Assembly: GCF_029936995.1 (NCBI RefSeq)
Contig: NZ_JAPYRE010000001.1
Coordinates: 744,001 to 808,000 of the forward strand
Source of the DNA: Henriciella sp.
Lineage (GTDB): Bacteria; Pseudomonadota; Alphaproteobacteria; Caulobacterales; Hyphomonadaceae
Direction of reading: 5' to 3'
DNA: 64,000 nt
The notes below the pieces were generated by a model that ran no database searches, was not told where the DNA came from, and saw only the letters and a program-made list of their open reading frames with translations. Below, in pieces: positions 30,086-38,892 of the stretch (its first letter is position 1; the number at the start of each line of letters is the position of its first letter). Position numbers and translations under genes: made by a program.

Positions 30086-31075
30086 TCAGCGGATCAGACC
30101 TTCGCGTCCATGCGGCTCGTTCCAGTCGATGTCCGGCCCGGCTGGAACGATACGAGTGGGGTTCACCATATCGTGGCTTTCATAATAATGGCGCTGGGCA
30201 TGCATTGCATTGACGGTCTCGTGAATACCCGGCCACTGGTACAGGTCACGCGCGTAAGGCCAGAGGTGTTCATAATCGCTCAGCCTGCGAATATTGCACT
30301 TGAAGTGGCCATGATAGACAAGATCGAAACGGTAGAGCGTCGTCCATAGCCGCCAGTCTGCCTCGGTTGGCGTATTGCCTGTCAGGAAGCGGGAGCTGGC
30401 AAGTAAGCCGTTCAGCCAGTCCAGGGATTCAAAAAGGGGATACACGGCTTCTTCATAGGCTTGCTGGGAGGTCGCGAACCCGGCCTTGTAAACGCCGTTG
30501 TTGACCGTGTGATAGACGCGCTCATTGATCTCGTCGATGCGGGCCTGTCTGTCTTCCGGGTAATAATCACCGGATTTCGCGCCAGCGTCATCGAAAGCGG
30601 AATTGAACATGCGGATGATGTCGGCCGACTCATTGGAGACGATCGTTCCCTTCTGCTTGTCCCAGAGTGTCGGAACCGTCACGCGCCCGGTATAGTGTGG
30701 GTCGGCCTTGAGGTAGATTTCGTAGAGGAAGTTCGAATTGAAGAGCCTGTCTCCGACAATGCCGTCTGGATCCTTGTCGAAAGTCCAGCCATTTTCCCCC
30801 ATGAACCAGTGCGTGACCGAAACATCGATCATGTCTTCCAGGCCCTTGAGCTTGCGGAGGATGAGCGCGCGATGTGCCCAGGGGCAAGCATAGGCAACGT
30901 AGAGATGATAGCGGCCTGGCTCGGCCTTGAAGCCACCATCGCCAGTGGGGCCGGGGGCGCCGTCTGGGGTTATCCAGTTGCGGAACTGACTCTCCGAGCG
31001 CACGAACTTTCCGCCAGTCTTGCCGGTATTATACCACTTGTCCTGCCAGATGCCGTTGTTCAGTAGCCCCATCAT
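30086..31075 (-). CDS. Glutathionyl-hydroquinone reductase (Xi-class GST, YqjG/PcpF type)
   Basis: Xi-class enzymes reduce S-glutathionyl hydroquinones with a second glutathione through an active-site Cys. The 329-residue protein has the thioredoxin-like domain with YACPWAHRALILRKLKGL (Cys64) and the typical THWFMGENGWTF, RVTVPTLWDKQKGTIVSNES (glutathione gamma-Glu site) and the helical domain with TPTEADWRLWTTLYRFD. AGGAGA lies 5 bases before the first of two ATGs. Faces the cold-shock gene across 328 bp of noncoding DNA. Confidence 0.92.
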   Translation of the reverse strand: MMGLLNNGIWQDKWYNTGKTGGKFVRSESQFRNWITPDGAPGPTGDGGFKAEPGRYHLYVAYACPWAHRALILRKLKGLEDMIDVSVTHWFMGENGWTFDKDPDGIVGDRLFNSNFLYEIYLKADPHYTGRVTVPTLWDKQKGTIVSNESADIIRMFNSAFDDAGAKSGDYYPEDRQARIDEINERVYHTVNNGVYKAGFATSQQAYEEAVYPLFESLDWLNGLLASSRFLTGNTPTEADWRLWTTLYRFDLVYHGHFKCNIRRLSDYEHLWPYARDLYQWPGIHETVNAMHAQRHYYESHDMVNPTRIVPAGPDIDWNEPHGREGLIR

Positions 31076-31232
31076 GGTCTCCTGTAGAGGTTCTTGCCAT
31101 CACGCCTGTCGCGCGGCTTTCCAGCAGGAAACTATGATGAGACGAACCGTGTTCCACTGGCTGCGTGGGGTATCACCTATTCCGGCAACGCATGAGCAGC
31201 TTCGTTCCTGCATGACAACAGCACACCATTGC

Positions 31233-31261
31233 TTGTGGTAACGGGGCAGAGCCTCTACATG
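31233..31261 (+). promoter_or_regulatory. Weak promoter candidate for the cold-shock gene
   Basis: TTGTGG (31233-31238), 17-bp spacer, TACATG (31256-31261). It would leave a leader of about 137 nt, a length common for cold-shock mRNAs. The 31076-31403 gap holds no other supported feature. Confidence 0.3.
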
Positions 31262-31403
31262 ACAGGCTCATATTTTGCTGGACGATCAGGCACGACTACC
31301 GCCCTATGGCGGTCCGACGCTCAGAATTTTCCCTAAAGATATCGAAATCCCGGCTGGGCGATACTGCTCACCGGCCATCTGACGTGCATGAAAGGAAATT
31401 CTG

Positions 31404-31613
31404 ATGAATTCTGGCACCGTAAAATTCTACAATGACCAAAAAGGTTTCGGTTTTATCACGCCGGACGCTGGTGGCGCGGACGTCTTCGTCCACGCAACCG
31501 CACTTGAGCGTGCCGGCATGCGCGGCCTGCGCGAAGGTGACCGCGTGTCTTACGACACTGCAAAAGACCAGCGCAGCGGCAAGACCGCGGTCAACACGAT
31601 CGAGATGGCATAG
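31404..31613 (+). CDS. Cold-shock domain protein, CspA family
   Basis: A 69-residue single-stranded nucleic acid binder with RNA chaperone activity. The five-strand OB fold is evident, with RNP1 KGFGFI at residues 13-18 and RNP2 DVFVHA at 26-31. MNSGTVKFYNDQKGFGFITP is the standard start, preceded by AAAGGAAA. A UUCG-capped hairpin (31627-31640) and a strong terminator follow. Whether it is cold-induced cannot be told from sequence. Confidence 0.95.
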   Translation: MNSGTVKFYNDQKGFGFITPDAGGADVFVHATALERAGMRGLREGDRVSYDTAKDQRSGKTAVNTIEMA

Positions 31614-31653
31614 CCCCATCCTGAAAAGTCCTTCGGGACTGTGCAAGTCTACG

Positions 31654-31683
31654 AAAGCCGCTCCCGAAAGGGGCGGCTTTTTT
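31654..31683 (+). terminator. Rho-independent terminator after the cold-shock gene
   Basis: AAAGCCGC-CCC pairs with GGGGCGGCTTT around a GAAA loop with one bulged base, followed by T6. An upstream minor hairpin AGTCC-TTCG-GGACT lies at 31627-31640. Confidence 0.88.
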
Positions 31684-31710
31684 GTTCGGGCGGCAATTAC
31701 GAGGGCAGGA

Positions 31711-32445
31711 TCAAATAAGGCCCAGAGCCTTGAAACTTGTCACGCCGGCCCGCGCGGCAATCAAATGGTCGTGCACCGTGATGTCGAGTGCTTCGAGGGC
31801 ATCCATGATGGCGCGTGTCATGTCGATATCCGCGCGAGATGGAGTCGGGTCGCCCGAGGGGTGGTTGTGAACCAGGATCAGGCTGGACGCCTGTAGCTCT
31901 AGCGCGCGGCGTGCAATTTCCCTCGGATAAACCGGAGCATGGTCGACAGTGCCATGTCCCATGACTTCATCTTCAATCAGCTGGTTCTTGCGGTCGAGGA
32001 AGAGGATACGGAATTGCTCGCGGCCCTCATGCTGAAGCTCCCGGCGAACATAGTCCTGCAGCGCCGACCAGCTCGAAATGACCGTGCGTGCTTTAAGGTT
32101 TTCCCGTGTCGCGCGGGCACCGATTTCGGCTGTCGCCTTGATATAGGCTGCGACCGTCTCTCCAACACCAGAGACCTTTGTGAGGTCTGATGGCTGCGCA
32201 GCCAGAACGCAGCTAAGTGAGCCAAACCGTGCGATCAGCGCCTTGGCGACAGGTTTTACATCACGCCGGGGAATGAAAGCGAAGAGGAGCGTTTCCAACA
32301 ATTCGTAATCTTCAAGAGCACCGGCACCCCGCGTGACCAGTTTTGTACGCAACCGGTCGCGATGTCCCTGCCAGTGGGGTTTCTCCCTGCGCGGGGCAGT
32401 GGGGATGTCGAGGCCAGGCATGGGGGCTTCTTCAAAGGTTCGCAT
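31711..32445 (-). CDS. radC: RadC-like JAB-domain protein
   Basis: The 244-residue protein has an N-terminal helix-hairpin-helix region (SDLTKVSGVGETVAAYI, about 87-103) and the C-terminal RadC/JAB domain with the zinc motif HNHPSGDPTPSRAD (His193, His195, Asp206) plus a Glu upstream in the strand. The fold is that of Zn-dependent isopeptidases; the old link to radiation resistance in E. coli is not secure. Convergent with the cold-shock gene. Confidence 0.9.
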   Translation of the reverse strand: MRTFEEAPMPGLDIPTAPRREKPHWQGHRDRLRTKLVTRGAGALEDYELLETLLFAFIPRRDVKPVAKALIARFGSLSCVLAAQPSDLTKVSGVGETVAAYIKATAEIGARATRENLKARTVISSWSALQDYVRRELQHEGREQFRILFLDRKNQLIEDEVMGHGTVDHAPVYPREIARRALELQASSLILVHNHPSGDPTPSRADIDMTRAIMDALEALDITVHDHLIAARAGVTSFKALGLI

Positions 32446-32552
32446 GGATGCTCCCGAAACTCGTTCCGTTTATGTTCCATGCGTGGTCGTCCGTCAAGCT
32501 TGCGCAGTTCAGAACTTGGCGTAAACTTCGGTCAGGTGGGGGAGGACAACAC

Positions 32553-33152
32553 ATGAAGCACTTATTTTTTTCAGGCGTCATCCTGGGCATTGCAGGGGCA
32601 GCACAGGCCCATGAGAGCCATGAGCCCACTTCGTTGCCGGCCCATCCGGACAGGATCGTCGCGGCAGGGCAGGGAACAGAGGTCGACAATCCCTTTCACC
32701 CGGTAGAATTACTGTTGTCGCATGAGGAGTCGCAGGGAGCGGTCACGATCTACAAGTTTACGCTGCCGCCGAAGAACCCTGGTTCGCCTCCGCACACACA
32801 TTCGCGTGAAGATGAGTATTTTTATGTGCTGTCAGGCCGGCTGGACGTGCTGGTTGATGGAGACGTACGCCAACTTGAGCCTGGCGATTTCGCAGTCCTC
32901 AATCGCGGTCACACGCATATGTTCTGGAATGGCTCGGACAGCGAGACAGAATTGCTCATGACGACGACGGGCGGCTCTTTCGAGGCTTTCATGTCGAGCG
33001 CGGGCCCTCAGATAGCGGCGGAAAAACCAGCGACACCAGATGAGGCTGGCGCGATCATCGCCCGGCTAGCCGCTGAACATGGCATCACGATCTCCATGGC
33101 GGAAATGCCCGAAGAGGCTGCAAGGTTTTACGCACCGCCGGCGCCGGAGTAG
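32553..33152 (+). CDS. Secreted cupin-domain protein
   Basis: The ATG at 32553 is supported by GGGGGAGG and by the signal peptide it creates (MKHLFFSGVILGIAGAAQA, cleavage before HESHE); the longer open frame from 32343 is not used. The 199-residue precursor has a single cupin barrel: motif 1 PGSPPHTHSREDEYFYVLSGRL holds two His and a Glu, and motif 2 PGDFAVLNRGHTHMFWNGS supplies the third His. This resembles quercetinase-like or mannose isomerase-like metal cupins. Periplasmic, function unknown. The mature N-terminus is His-rich (HESHEP). Confidence 0.8.
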   Translation: MKHLFFSGVILGIAGAAQAHESHEPTSLPAHPDRIVAAGQGTEVDNPFHPVELLLSHEESQGAVTIYKFTLPPKNPGSPPHTHSREDEYFYVLSGRLDVLVDGDVRQLEPGDFAVLNRGHTHMFWNGSDSETELLMTTTGGSFEAFMSSAGPQIAAEKPATPDEAGAIIARLAAEHGITISMAEMPEEAARFYAPPAPE

Positions 33153-33156
33153 GGGC

Positions 33157-33978
33157 CTACAGCTCGACTGTATGGGGTTTGTGCCAGCCCTTGGGCGAGG
33201 TTGTGAATATTTCCACGCCGTTTTCGGTGACCCCGACGGAATGTTCATACTGTGCGGAAAGCTGGCGATCACGCGTTACAGCCGTCCAGCCATCGGGCAG
33301 GATGGCAGCGTCCTTGCGGCCGATATTCAGCATCGGCTCAATCGTGAAGAACATACCGGGCTTGAGCTCCGGCCCGGTACCTGCGCGCGCGGAGTGGACG
33401 ACATTCGGCTCGTCATGAAAGAGCTGGCCAAGGCCGTGTCCGCAGAAATCCTCGACCACGGAGAGGCGGTTTTTCGCTGCGACAGCAGAAATGGCCGCGC
33501 CGATATCCCCGAACCGATTGCCCGGTTTGACCGCATCAATCCCTGCCATGAGGGAGTCATAGGTCACATCCATGAGCCGCTCAGCTTTCCGCTTCGGCTT
33601 GCCGGCTGAATACATGCGCGAATGGTCGCCATGCCAGCCATCGACAATCAGGGTGACATCGATATTGGCGATATCGCCTTCCTTGAGCGGGCGGTCGCCG
33701 GGAATGCCGTGGCAGATCACATGATTGAGCGAGATGCAGGAGGCATGACGATAACCGCGATAGCCGATCGTCGCCGACTGGGCGCCATGATCGAAGACGA
33801 ATTCACGGATCAGCTTGTCGAGATGGGTTGTCGTGACGCCGGGCTTGACCTCGGGCACGAGCATATCGAGACACTCGGCAACCAGCTGGCCTGCCTTGCG
33901 CATCCCTTCAAACCCTTCCTCATCATGAATCCGGATTTCCCCGGTCCGCATGGGCAGGACAATTTCTGCTTCAGTCAT
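33157..33978 (-). CDS. map: Methionine aminopeptidase, type I
   Basis: Removes the initiator Met from nascent proteins. The 273-residue protein has the five metal ligands of the pita-bread fold: Asp107 (NIDVTL), Asp118 (GDHSRMY), His181 (GHGLGQ), Glu214 (TIEPML) and Glu245 (QYEHSVGV), plus His90 in VICHGIPG. N-terminal extension of about 18 residues relative to E. coli. Its stop is 4 bp from the convergent cupin gene stop. Confidence 0.96.
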   Translation of the reverse strand: MTEAEIVLPMRTGEIRIHDEEGFEGMRKAGQLVAECLDMLVPEVKPGVTTTHLDKLIREFVFDHGAQSATIGYRGYRHASCISLNHVICHGIPGDRPLKEGDIANIDVTLIVDGWHGDHSRMYSAGKPKRKAERLMDVTYDSLMAGIDAVKPGNRFGDIGAAISAVAAKNRLSVVEDFCGHGLGQLFHDEPNVVHSARAGTGPELKPGMFFTIEPMLNIGRKDAAILPDGWTAVTRDRQLSAQYEHSVGVTENGVEIFTTSPKGWHKPHTVEL

Positions 33979-34088
33979 AATGCTACTTTCAAATAGGCGT
34001 TCGGGCCGGGAGCCCGTATGTCTTCCGCTTATTATGGCGACGAAGTGCGTGATTTTCCAGTTTGAGCTGAGATTGACAGCATCTCATT

Positions 34089-34310
34089 TCAGCTCTGCTC
34101 ACGCTTACGCTCTTCAGCCGCTTTAGCCTGTTCCTCAAGCTCATCTTTTCGAGCCTCGTCATAACGTTCCGGCTGTTCGTATTCCTCGCGGGTAGCTTCT
34201 TCGCTGATTGCCTCGGCCTGTTTGGATTTGAGCCGGCCGCGCATTACGGCCCATATCAGGACGGCCAACAGGACAAGTGCACCAACGCCATAAAGAATTT
34301 CTGGAGCCAT
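34089..34310 (-). CDS. Small single-pass membrane protein with charged tail
   Basis: No family recognised. The 73-residue protein has one membrane segment (GVGALVLLAVLIWAVM, residues 8-23) followed by a basic stretch and a long Glu/Arg/Lys-rich tail that probably forms a helix or coiled coil. A candidate EcfG-type promoter lies 33 bp upstream, which would make it a stress protein. Isolated between map and a divergent dioxygenase gene. Confidence 0.6.
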   Translation of the reverse strand: MAPEILYGVGALVLLAVLIWAVMRGRLKSKQAEAISEEATREEYEQPERYDEARKDELEEQAKAAEERKREQS

Positions 34311-34342
34311 CTGATGTCTCCTTTCGGTTGTATACCGTATTC

Positions 34343-34368
34343 AACCTGAAAACTGGTTCAGTGGTTCC
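34343..34368 (-). promoter_or_regulatory. Possible EcfG-type promoter for the 73-aa membrane protein
   Basis: Read on the minus strand: GGAAC (34368-34364), 17-bp spacer, GGTT (34346-34343). One mismatch to the CGTT box. The same GGTT variant is the best match before nepR-ecfG. Confidence 0.4.
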
Positions 34369-34457
34369 CACCGGATACGAAAACGAACTCTGTTTGCGCT
34401 ATTGCCCATGCTGGGTAAGGTTGGCTGGATAAAAGGAGACTGTCGGGAGGAAAGAAA

Positions 34458-35309
34458 ATGAATGTGCACGTTGGATCTGAAACATTTGCGCGCTTTGAAG
34501 TCAGGCCCGTGACACCCGCGATCGGCGCCGAACTGCTGGGCGTCGACCTGAGCCAGCCCGTCGATGACGCGCTTGTCGCGGAAGTCCGCAAGGCCCTGTT
34601 GAAGTACAAGGTCGTTTTTTTCCGGGATCAGGACATAACAAGCGCCCAGCATATCGCGTTTGCCCGTAAGTTTGGCGATCTCGAAATCCACCCTGCAACG
34701 CCGAAGGACCAGGAGAACCCTGAAATCCTGCGCATCACGCACAATGCAAAGAACAAGGGACAGGAGAATGCATGGCACTCTGATGTGACATGGCGGACTG
34801 AGCCCTCACTCGGCTCCATCCTGCGCGCGGTTGATCTTCCGGAAGTAGGCGGCGACACGCTCTTCTCCGACATGGTGGCGGCCTATGAAGGCCTGTCAGA
34901 CAAGATGAAGGAATTCTGCTGCGGCCTGACGGCAGTGCATGACATTGCCCGCGTCTTCGCTCGCCGCCTCGGCAAGGATCCGAAAGAGCTGCATGACAAG
35001 TATCCCCCGCAGGAACACCCTGTGATCCGCACGCACCCGGAAACTGGCGAACGGCTCATTTATGTGAACACGGCCTTCACCAGCCACATCAAGGGGCTCT
35101 CGATCGAAGAAAGTGACTGGCTGCTCAAGCACCTCTATGCGCAGGCTGCAGTACCGGAATACCAGTGCCGCTTCCGCTGGGCGCCCGGCTCCATGGCGTT
35201 CTGGGACAACCGGGCGTGCCAGCATTATGCCGCCAGCGACTATTTCCCGGCCGTACGCACTATGGAGCGGGTCACAATCGCCGGCGACCGGCCGTTCTTT
35301 ACGCCTTAG
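34458..35309 (+). CDS. TauD/TfdA-family Fe(II)/2-oxoglutarate dioxygenase
   Basis: A 283-residue cytoplasmic dioxygenase. The facial triad is His107 and Asp109 (AWHSDVTW) with distal His256 (CQHYA), and Arg267 (VRTMERV) should bind 2-oxoglutarate. N-terminal VRPVTPAIGAELLGVDLSQP is the TauD signature. Members act on taurine, alkyl sulphates, 2,4-D or similar; no sulphonate transporter is nearby, so the substrate is open. The stop overlaps the convergent OsmC stop by 4 bp. Confidence 0.9.
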   Translation: MNVHVGSETFARFEVRPVTPAIGAELLGVDLSQPVDDALVAEVRKALLKYKVVFFRDQDITSAQHIAFARKFGDLEIHPATPKDQENPEILRITHNAKNKGQENAWHSDVTWRTEPSLGSILRAVDLPEVGGDTLFSDMVAAYEGLSDKMKEFCCGLTAVHDIARVFARRLGKDPKELHDKYPPQEHPVIRTHPETGERLIYVNTAFTSHIKGLSIEESDWLLKHLYAQAAVPEYQCRFRWAPGSMAFWDNRACQHYAASDYFPAVRTMERVTIAGDRPFFTP

Positions 35310-35740
35310 GCGAGCTTGGCGTCGAGCGTCACTTCAATGGCGCCAAGGGCCTTGGACAGCGGGCATTCTTCCTTCGCCTTATTGGCAAGTTCCTTGAATT
35401 TCGCCTCGTCAATGCCCGGAACCTTGCCGGTGAGGTCCAGGGCACTCGACTTGACGGCGAAGCCACCCTCGACTTCCTCGACCGTGACAATGGCCTTGGC
35501 GTCAAGATTTTCGGCAGGCGTGTCGTTGTCGGCCAGGAAGGCTGACAGTTGCATGGCAAAGCAGCCGGCATGCGAGGCTGCGAGCAGTTCTTCCGGATTG
35601 GTGCTGGACTTGCCGCTTTCGTCCTCGAAGCGGGCCTTGAAGCTGTAGCCATGGTCTGAAAGTGCACCACTTTGGGTGTCCAGCTTGCCGGTGCCATCGG
35701 TGAGTGCACCGGACCAATGGGCTGTTGCATGACGTTTCAT
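35306..35740 (-). CDS. osmC: OsmC-family peroxiredoxin
   Basis: OsmC proteins reduce organic hydroperoxides with a Cys pair. The start MKRHATAHWSGALTDGTG gives 144 residues; the frame continues to 35821 but that leader is unlike the family. Catalytic Cys60 lies in SHAGCFAM and the resolving Cys126 in EECPLSKALG. The N-terminal HWSGAL...GTGKLDTQSGAL pattern is of the OsmC rather than Ohr subgroup. Confidence 0.93.
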   Translation of the reverse strand: MKRHATAHWSGALTDGTGKLDTQSGALSDHGYSFKARFEDESGKSSTNPEELLAASHAGCFAMQLSAFLADNDTPAENLDAKAIVTVEEVEGGFAVKSSALDLTGKVPGIDEAKFKELANKAKEECPLSKALGAIEVTLDAKLA

Positions 35741-35861
35741 GTCTTTTCTCCGTTTTCGTGAATGCCTGAAGAAGAGACGTAGAGCGCCGGGTCTGGTTGC
35801 AAAGGACGACTGAATATTCAAACAACTTGCCCAATCGGCCCGTTCGCATCACTTTGCATAC

Positions 35862-36635
35862 ATGATGAATAAACCTGTATCCGCCGCCATCTGTCTTATT
35901 GGCGATGAACTGCTCTCCGGACGTACCCGGGATATCAATGTCCAGCAGATTGCCGGGTTTCTGGGGCCTTACGGTATTCCTGTCGAAGAGGTCCGCATCG
36001 TGCCGGATGTTGAGGCGCGTATCGTCGAGGCGGTGAACCAGCTGCGCGAGCGCTATACCTATGTTTTCACCACGGGCGGAATTGGCCCGACGCATGATGA
36101 CATCACGGCCGACGCCATTGCAGCGGCTTTCGGCATCGGCATCGGCAAACATCCCGAGGTGATGGCGATGCTCCAGGAACGATATGACGAGATGGGCACG
36201 GAATTCACCGAAGCCCGCCAGCGCATGGCACGAATCCCTGAAGGAGCAAGTCTTGTGGAGAACCCCGTTTCAGGCGCTCCAGGCTTCCAGACCGGCAATG
36301 TCTTCACACTGGCCGGTGTGCCCTCCATCGTACAGGGCATGTTGCAGGACATCGGGCATCGTCTCGAAAAGGGCGTGCCTGTGCGCAGCATAACCGTCCG
36401 TTCGGGTGGACTGCGTGAGGGGGATGTGGCCGAGAAGCTCGCCAGCCTCAGCCAGGAGCTGGAGGGAGTCAGTCTGGGGTCCTACCCATGGTTCCGCTCC
36501 GTGACCGATCATGGCGTGGCGCTGATCGCGCGCTCAACCGACAGGGAAATGCTGCAGACAGCCGCCGAGCAGCTGGTCGCCCTTGTCACCGAAGCCGGGC
36601 GTGAGAGCGAGGTTATCGAGGGAGAGGCATCATGA
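35862..36635 (+). CDS. CinA-type molybdopterin-binding domain protein
   Basis: A 257-residue protein with the MoaB/MogA-like fold of the N-terminal half of CinA (COG1058): ICLIGDELLSGRTRDINVQQIAGFL at residues 10-34, TTGGIGPTHDDITADAIAAAF at 70-90 and ENPVSGAPGFQTGNVFTLAGVP. The C-terminal nicotinamide-mononucleotide deamidase domain of full CinA is absent, as in many Alphaproteobacteria. Two ATGs (35862, 35865) are possible starts. Overlaps the next gene by 4 bp. Confidence 0.88.
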   Translation: MMNKPVSAAICLIGDELLSGRTRDINVQQIAGFLGPYGIPVEEVRIVPDVEARIVEAVNQLRERYTYVFTTGGIGPTHDDITADAIAAAFGIGIGKHPEVMAMLQERYDEMGTEFTEARQRMARIPEGASLVENPVSGAPGFQTGNVFTLAGVPSIVQGMLQDIGHRLEKGVPVRSITVRSGGLREGDVAEKLASLSQELEGVSLGSYPWFRSVTDHGVALIARSTDREMLQTAAEQLVALVTEAGRESEVIEGEAS

Positions 36636-37135
36636 ATGCCGCCTTTGGCTGGCTCACCAGTACGCTGGTGATCCTGCTATCCCTGATCCTTACCCTGCTG
36701 ATCGGGTTGAGTTTCGCGCCTGTCCAGAATGCCATCGGTGGTCCCCTTCTGGATATGCTCTGGACGGGTGAGGCGGCACAGGCACGCCTCAATGCCATGA
36801 ATGAGGCTGAGCGGAGTGTCCACATCTGGGGAACCGTGCTGAACGATACCCTTTATCCGCTGGCCTATGGCGCTTTCCTTGCCGGCCTCGCCGGGCGTTT
36901 TGCCGGACCACGCTGGATGGGGTGGGCCATGCTGCCCGCCTTCCTGGCTGTGCTCGCCGATTTCGCGGAGAATATGGTCCAGGTGCTCGCGCTGACCGGC
37001 AGCATGAACCTGCTGGCTTTCAAGTCAGTCCTGACACCGCTCAAGTTCGGCCTGTTGATTGGGGCTGCCATGCTCGTCGTCTTACTTATCCTGATTGCGG
37101 GCGGTCGTTTCGTGCTAGGTAAGATGCGTGGCTGA
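36632..37135 (+). CDS. Four-segment membrane protein, function unknown
   Basis: A 167-residue inner-membrane protein with about four hydrophobic segments (near residues 5-25, 75-90, 95-118 and 133-158). No family recognised. The ATG overlaps the stop of the CinA-type gene (ATGA), so the two are translated together. Convergent with the cNMP/thioredoxin-reductase-like gene. Confidence 0.65.
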   Translation: MNAAFGWLTSTLVILLSLILTLLIGLSFAPVQNAIGGPLLDMLWTGEAAQARLNAMNEAERSVHIWGTVLNDTLYPLAYGAFLAGLAGRFAGPRWMGWAMLPAFLAVLADFAENMVQVLALTGSMNLLAFKSVLTPLKFGLLIGAAMLVVLLILIAGGRFVLGKMRG

Positions 37136-37142
37136 AAACTGT

Positions 37143-38813
37143 TCAGGATATCTCAGCTATGGCGCGATGAATGTCACTTACGACGACAGATCCTTCCCCG
37201 ACGCTTGAAGCCACGCGTTTTATCGAATTGATCCGTACATCCCCGACAGCATAGACGCGCGGCCAGCTGGTTTCATAACGTGTCGGCATACGGTCCAGAG
37301 GCCATCCCGCACGCACAAGATCAATATTCGCAAGATCGGTACCTGTTTTCACGAAACCCTTTTCATCACAACTCATATGTTCCGGCAGCCAGTCCGTGAA
37401 TGGCGCTGCGCCGACAAACAGGAAGACAAACGGGGTTTCACAGCGTTCCGTCTTTCCGTTTGTGTTATCGCGGAACGTTGTTCCGGTGAGCCGGTCTGAT
37501 AATGGATCAGCGCCATCGACACCGTGAAGCACATCGATTTCGGTTGCTGGGTGAAGATGTATGTTTGGGGCCTCTTCCAGCCGCCGCACCAGATATTCCG
37601 ACATGGTTTCACGGATGTCGGGCCGACGGTACAGGACGTGTACCGCTTTTGCCGTCTGGCTCAGGAAGACGGCGCCCTGTCCGGCGGAATTGCCTGCACC
37701 TACGACAGCTACCTCCTGCCCGCTGCAAAGCTGTGCTTCCATGGGGGTTGCCCCATAGTAGATGCCACGGCCTTCATAGCGCTCGAGATTGGCAACTGGC
37801 AGGCGCCTGTATTGCGCACCCGTTGCAATAACGATGGCCCGTCCGCGCAACTTGCGGTCATCCTTCAGTGTCAGGCAGTACTCATGGCCATTGCGTTCCA
37901 GTGCGACCGCCTGCGCAGGGGCGCCAATGCGGGCACCAAACTTCTGTGCCTGGACGGCGGCACGCGCCGCGAGGTCACGGCCAGACACCCCCATGGGAAA
38001 GCCGAGATAGTTCTCGATCTTTGATGAAGTGCCAGCCTGGCCGCCAGGGCCATCCGTATCCAGCGTGATGACACTCAGTCCCTCAGAGGCCGCATAGACG
38101 GATGCGGCAAGGCCGGCCGGGCCGGCTCCGACGACAATTACGTCAACCGTGCTGTTGTCTGGGAGCAGGTCCAGGCCAAATGCTTCGGAGAGCTCTGTAA
38201 TGTCCGACCGGGACATGATGCGGGAACGGCCGCGAATAACAACGGGCAGGGTATCGGCGTCTATCTCGCGGGCATCCATTATGCGCTGCGCCAGCGCTTC
38301 TTTTGCGGGATCCAGCCACACATGCGGTACACCATGCTTGGAGAGGAGGTCGCGTGCGGCGAAGACATGCCTGTCATGGGCATCTCCGATAACGATGACA
38401 GAGCCGTGTTCGGCATCATGAGCAAAGGCCCGCCGCGCTGTGAGGGTGCGGACAAAAATGTCCGAGAGCGCTGAATTTTCTACAAGAAGCCGCTGGAAGG
38501 ATGCGTGCGGGATATGCAGGACGTCACCTGCCTCACCCATTTCCACTCGTGAAAGTGAGGCTTGGCCGGTCAGAACCGTAATATCGCCAGCGAACTGGCC
38601 GCGCTCCATCCAGCCAACCCGTTTTTCACCCTCTGGTGTCTCGACAAGAATATCCGTGTATCCCGAGAGAGTAACGAGGCAATCGGCACCAGCATCCCCC
38701 TCGGCGACAAGAGAAGTTCCGGCCTCGTGATGGCGGACTTTCCCATAGGCAATCAATTGTTCGAGATCGCTCTCATTAAATGTGTAGTTCACGTCGGCTG
38801 GTGGTTTGGTCAT
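37143..38813 (-). CDS. Cyclic-nucleotide-binding domain fused to a thioredoxin-reductase-like flavoprotein
   Basis: A 556-residue fusion. Residues 13-120 are a cNMP-binding-like beta roll (LVAEGDAGADCLVTLSGYTDI, ERGQFAGDITVLTGQ). Residues 137-215 look like a thioredoxin-fold linker without a CxxC. Residues 222-553 are a two-dinucleotide-domain reductase: FAD site VVGAGPAG (228-234), NADPH site VVGAGNSAGQ (371-379) and the final FAD block YAVGDVR. The CxxC disulphide of true thioredoxin reductase is replaced by GATP (354-357), so it cannot reduce thioredoxin in the usual way. Proteins of this architecture exist in other proteobacteria, with unknown partner. Confidence 0.87.
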   Translation of the reverse strand: MTKPPADVNYTFNESDLEQLIAYGKVRHHEAGTSLVAEGDAGADCLVTLSGYTDILVETPEGEKRVGWMERGQFAGDITVLTGQASLSRVEMGEAGDVLHIPHASFQRLLVENSALSDIFVRTLTARRAFAHDAEHGSVIVIGDAHDRHVFAARDLLSKHGVPHVWLDPAKEALAQRIMDAREIDADTLPVVIRGRSRIMSRSDITELSEAFGLDLLPDNSTVDVIVVGAGPAGLAASVYAASEGLSVITLDTDGPGGQAGTSSKIENYLGFPMGVSGRDLAARAAVQAQKFGARIGAPAQAVALERNGHEYCLTLKDDRKLRGRAIVIATGAQYRRLPVANLERYEGRGIYYGATPMEAQLCSGQEVAVVGAGNSAGQGAVFLSQTAKAVHVLYRRPDIRETMSEYLVRRLEEAPNIHLHPATEIDVLHGVDGADPLSDRLTGTTFRDNTNGKTERCETPFVFLFVGAAPFTDWLPEHMSCDEKGFVKTGTDLANIDLVRAGWPLDRMPTRYETSWPRVYAVGDVRINSIKRVASSVGEGSVVVSDIHRAIAEIS

Positions 38814-38892
38814 GAATTGCCTCTTGGAGAAAACTCCGCCAGCAGGCTAAGTCTGGCGCAACTGAAAATAGGAATAATGCTGGAGGAATGCC

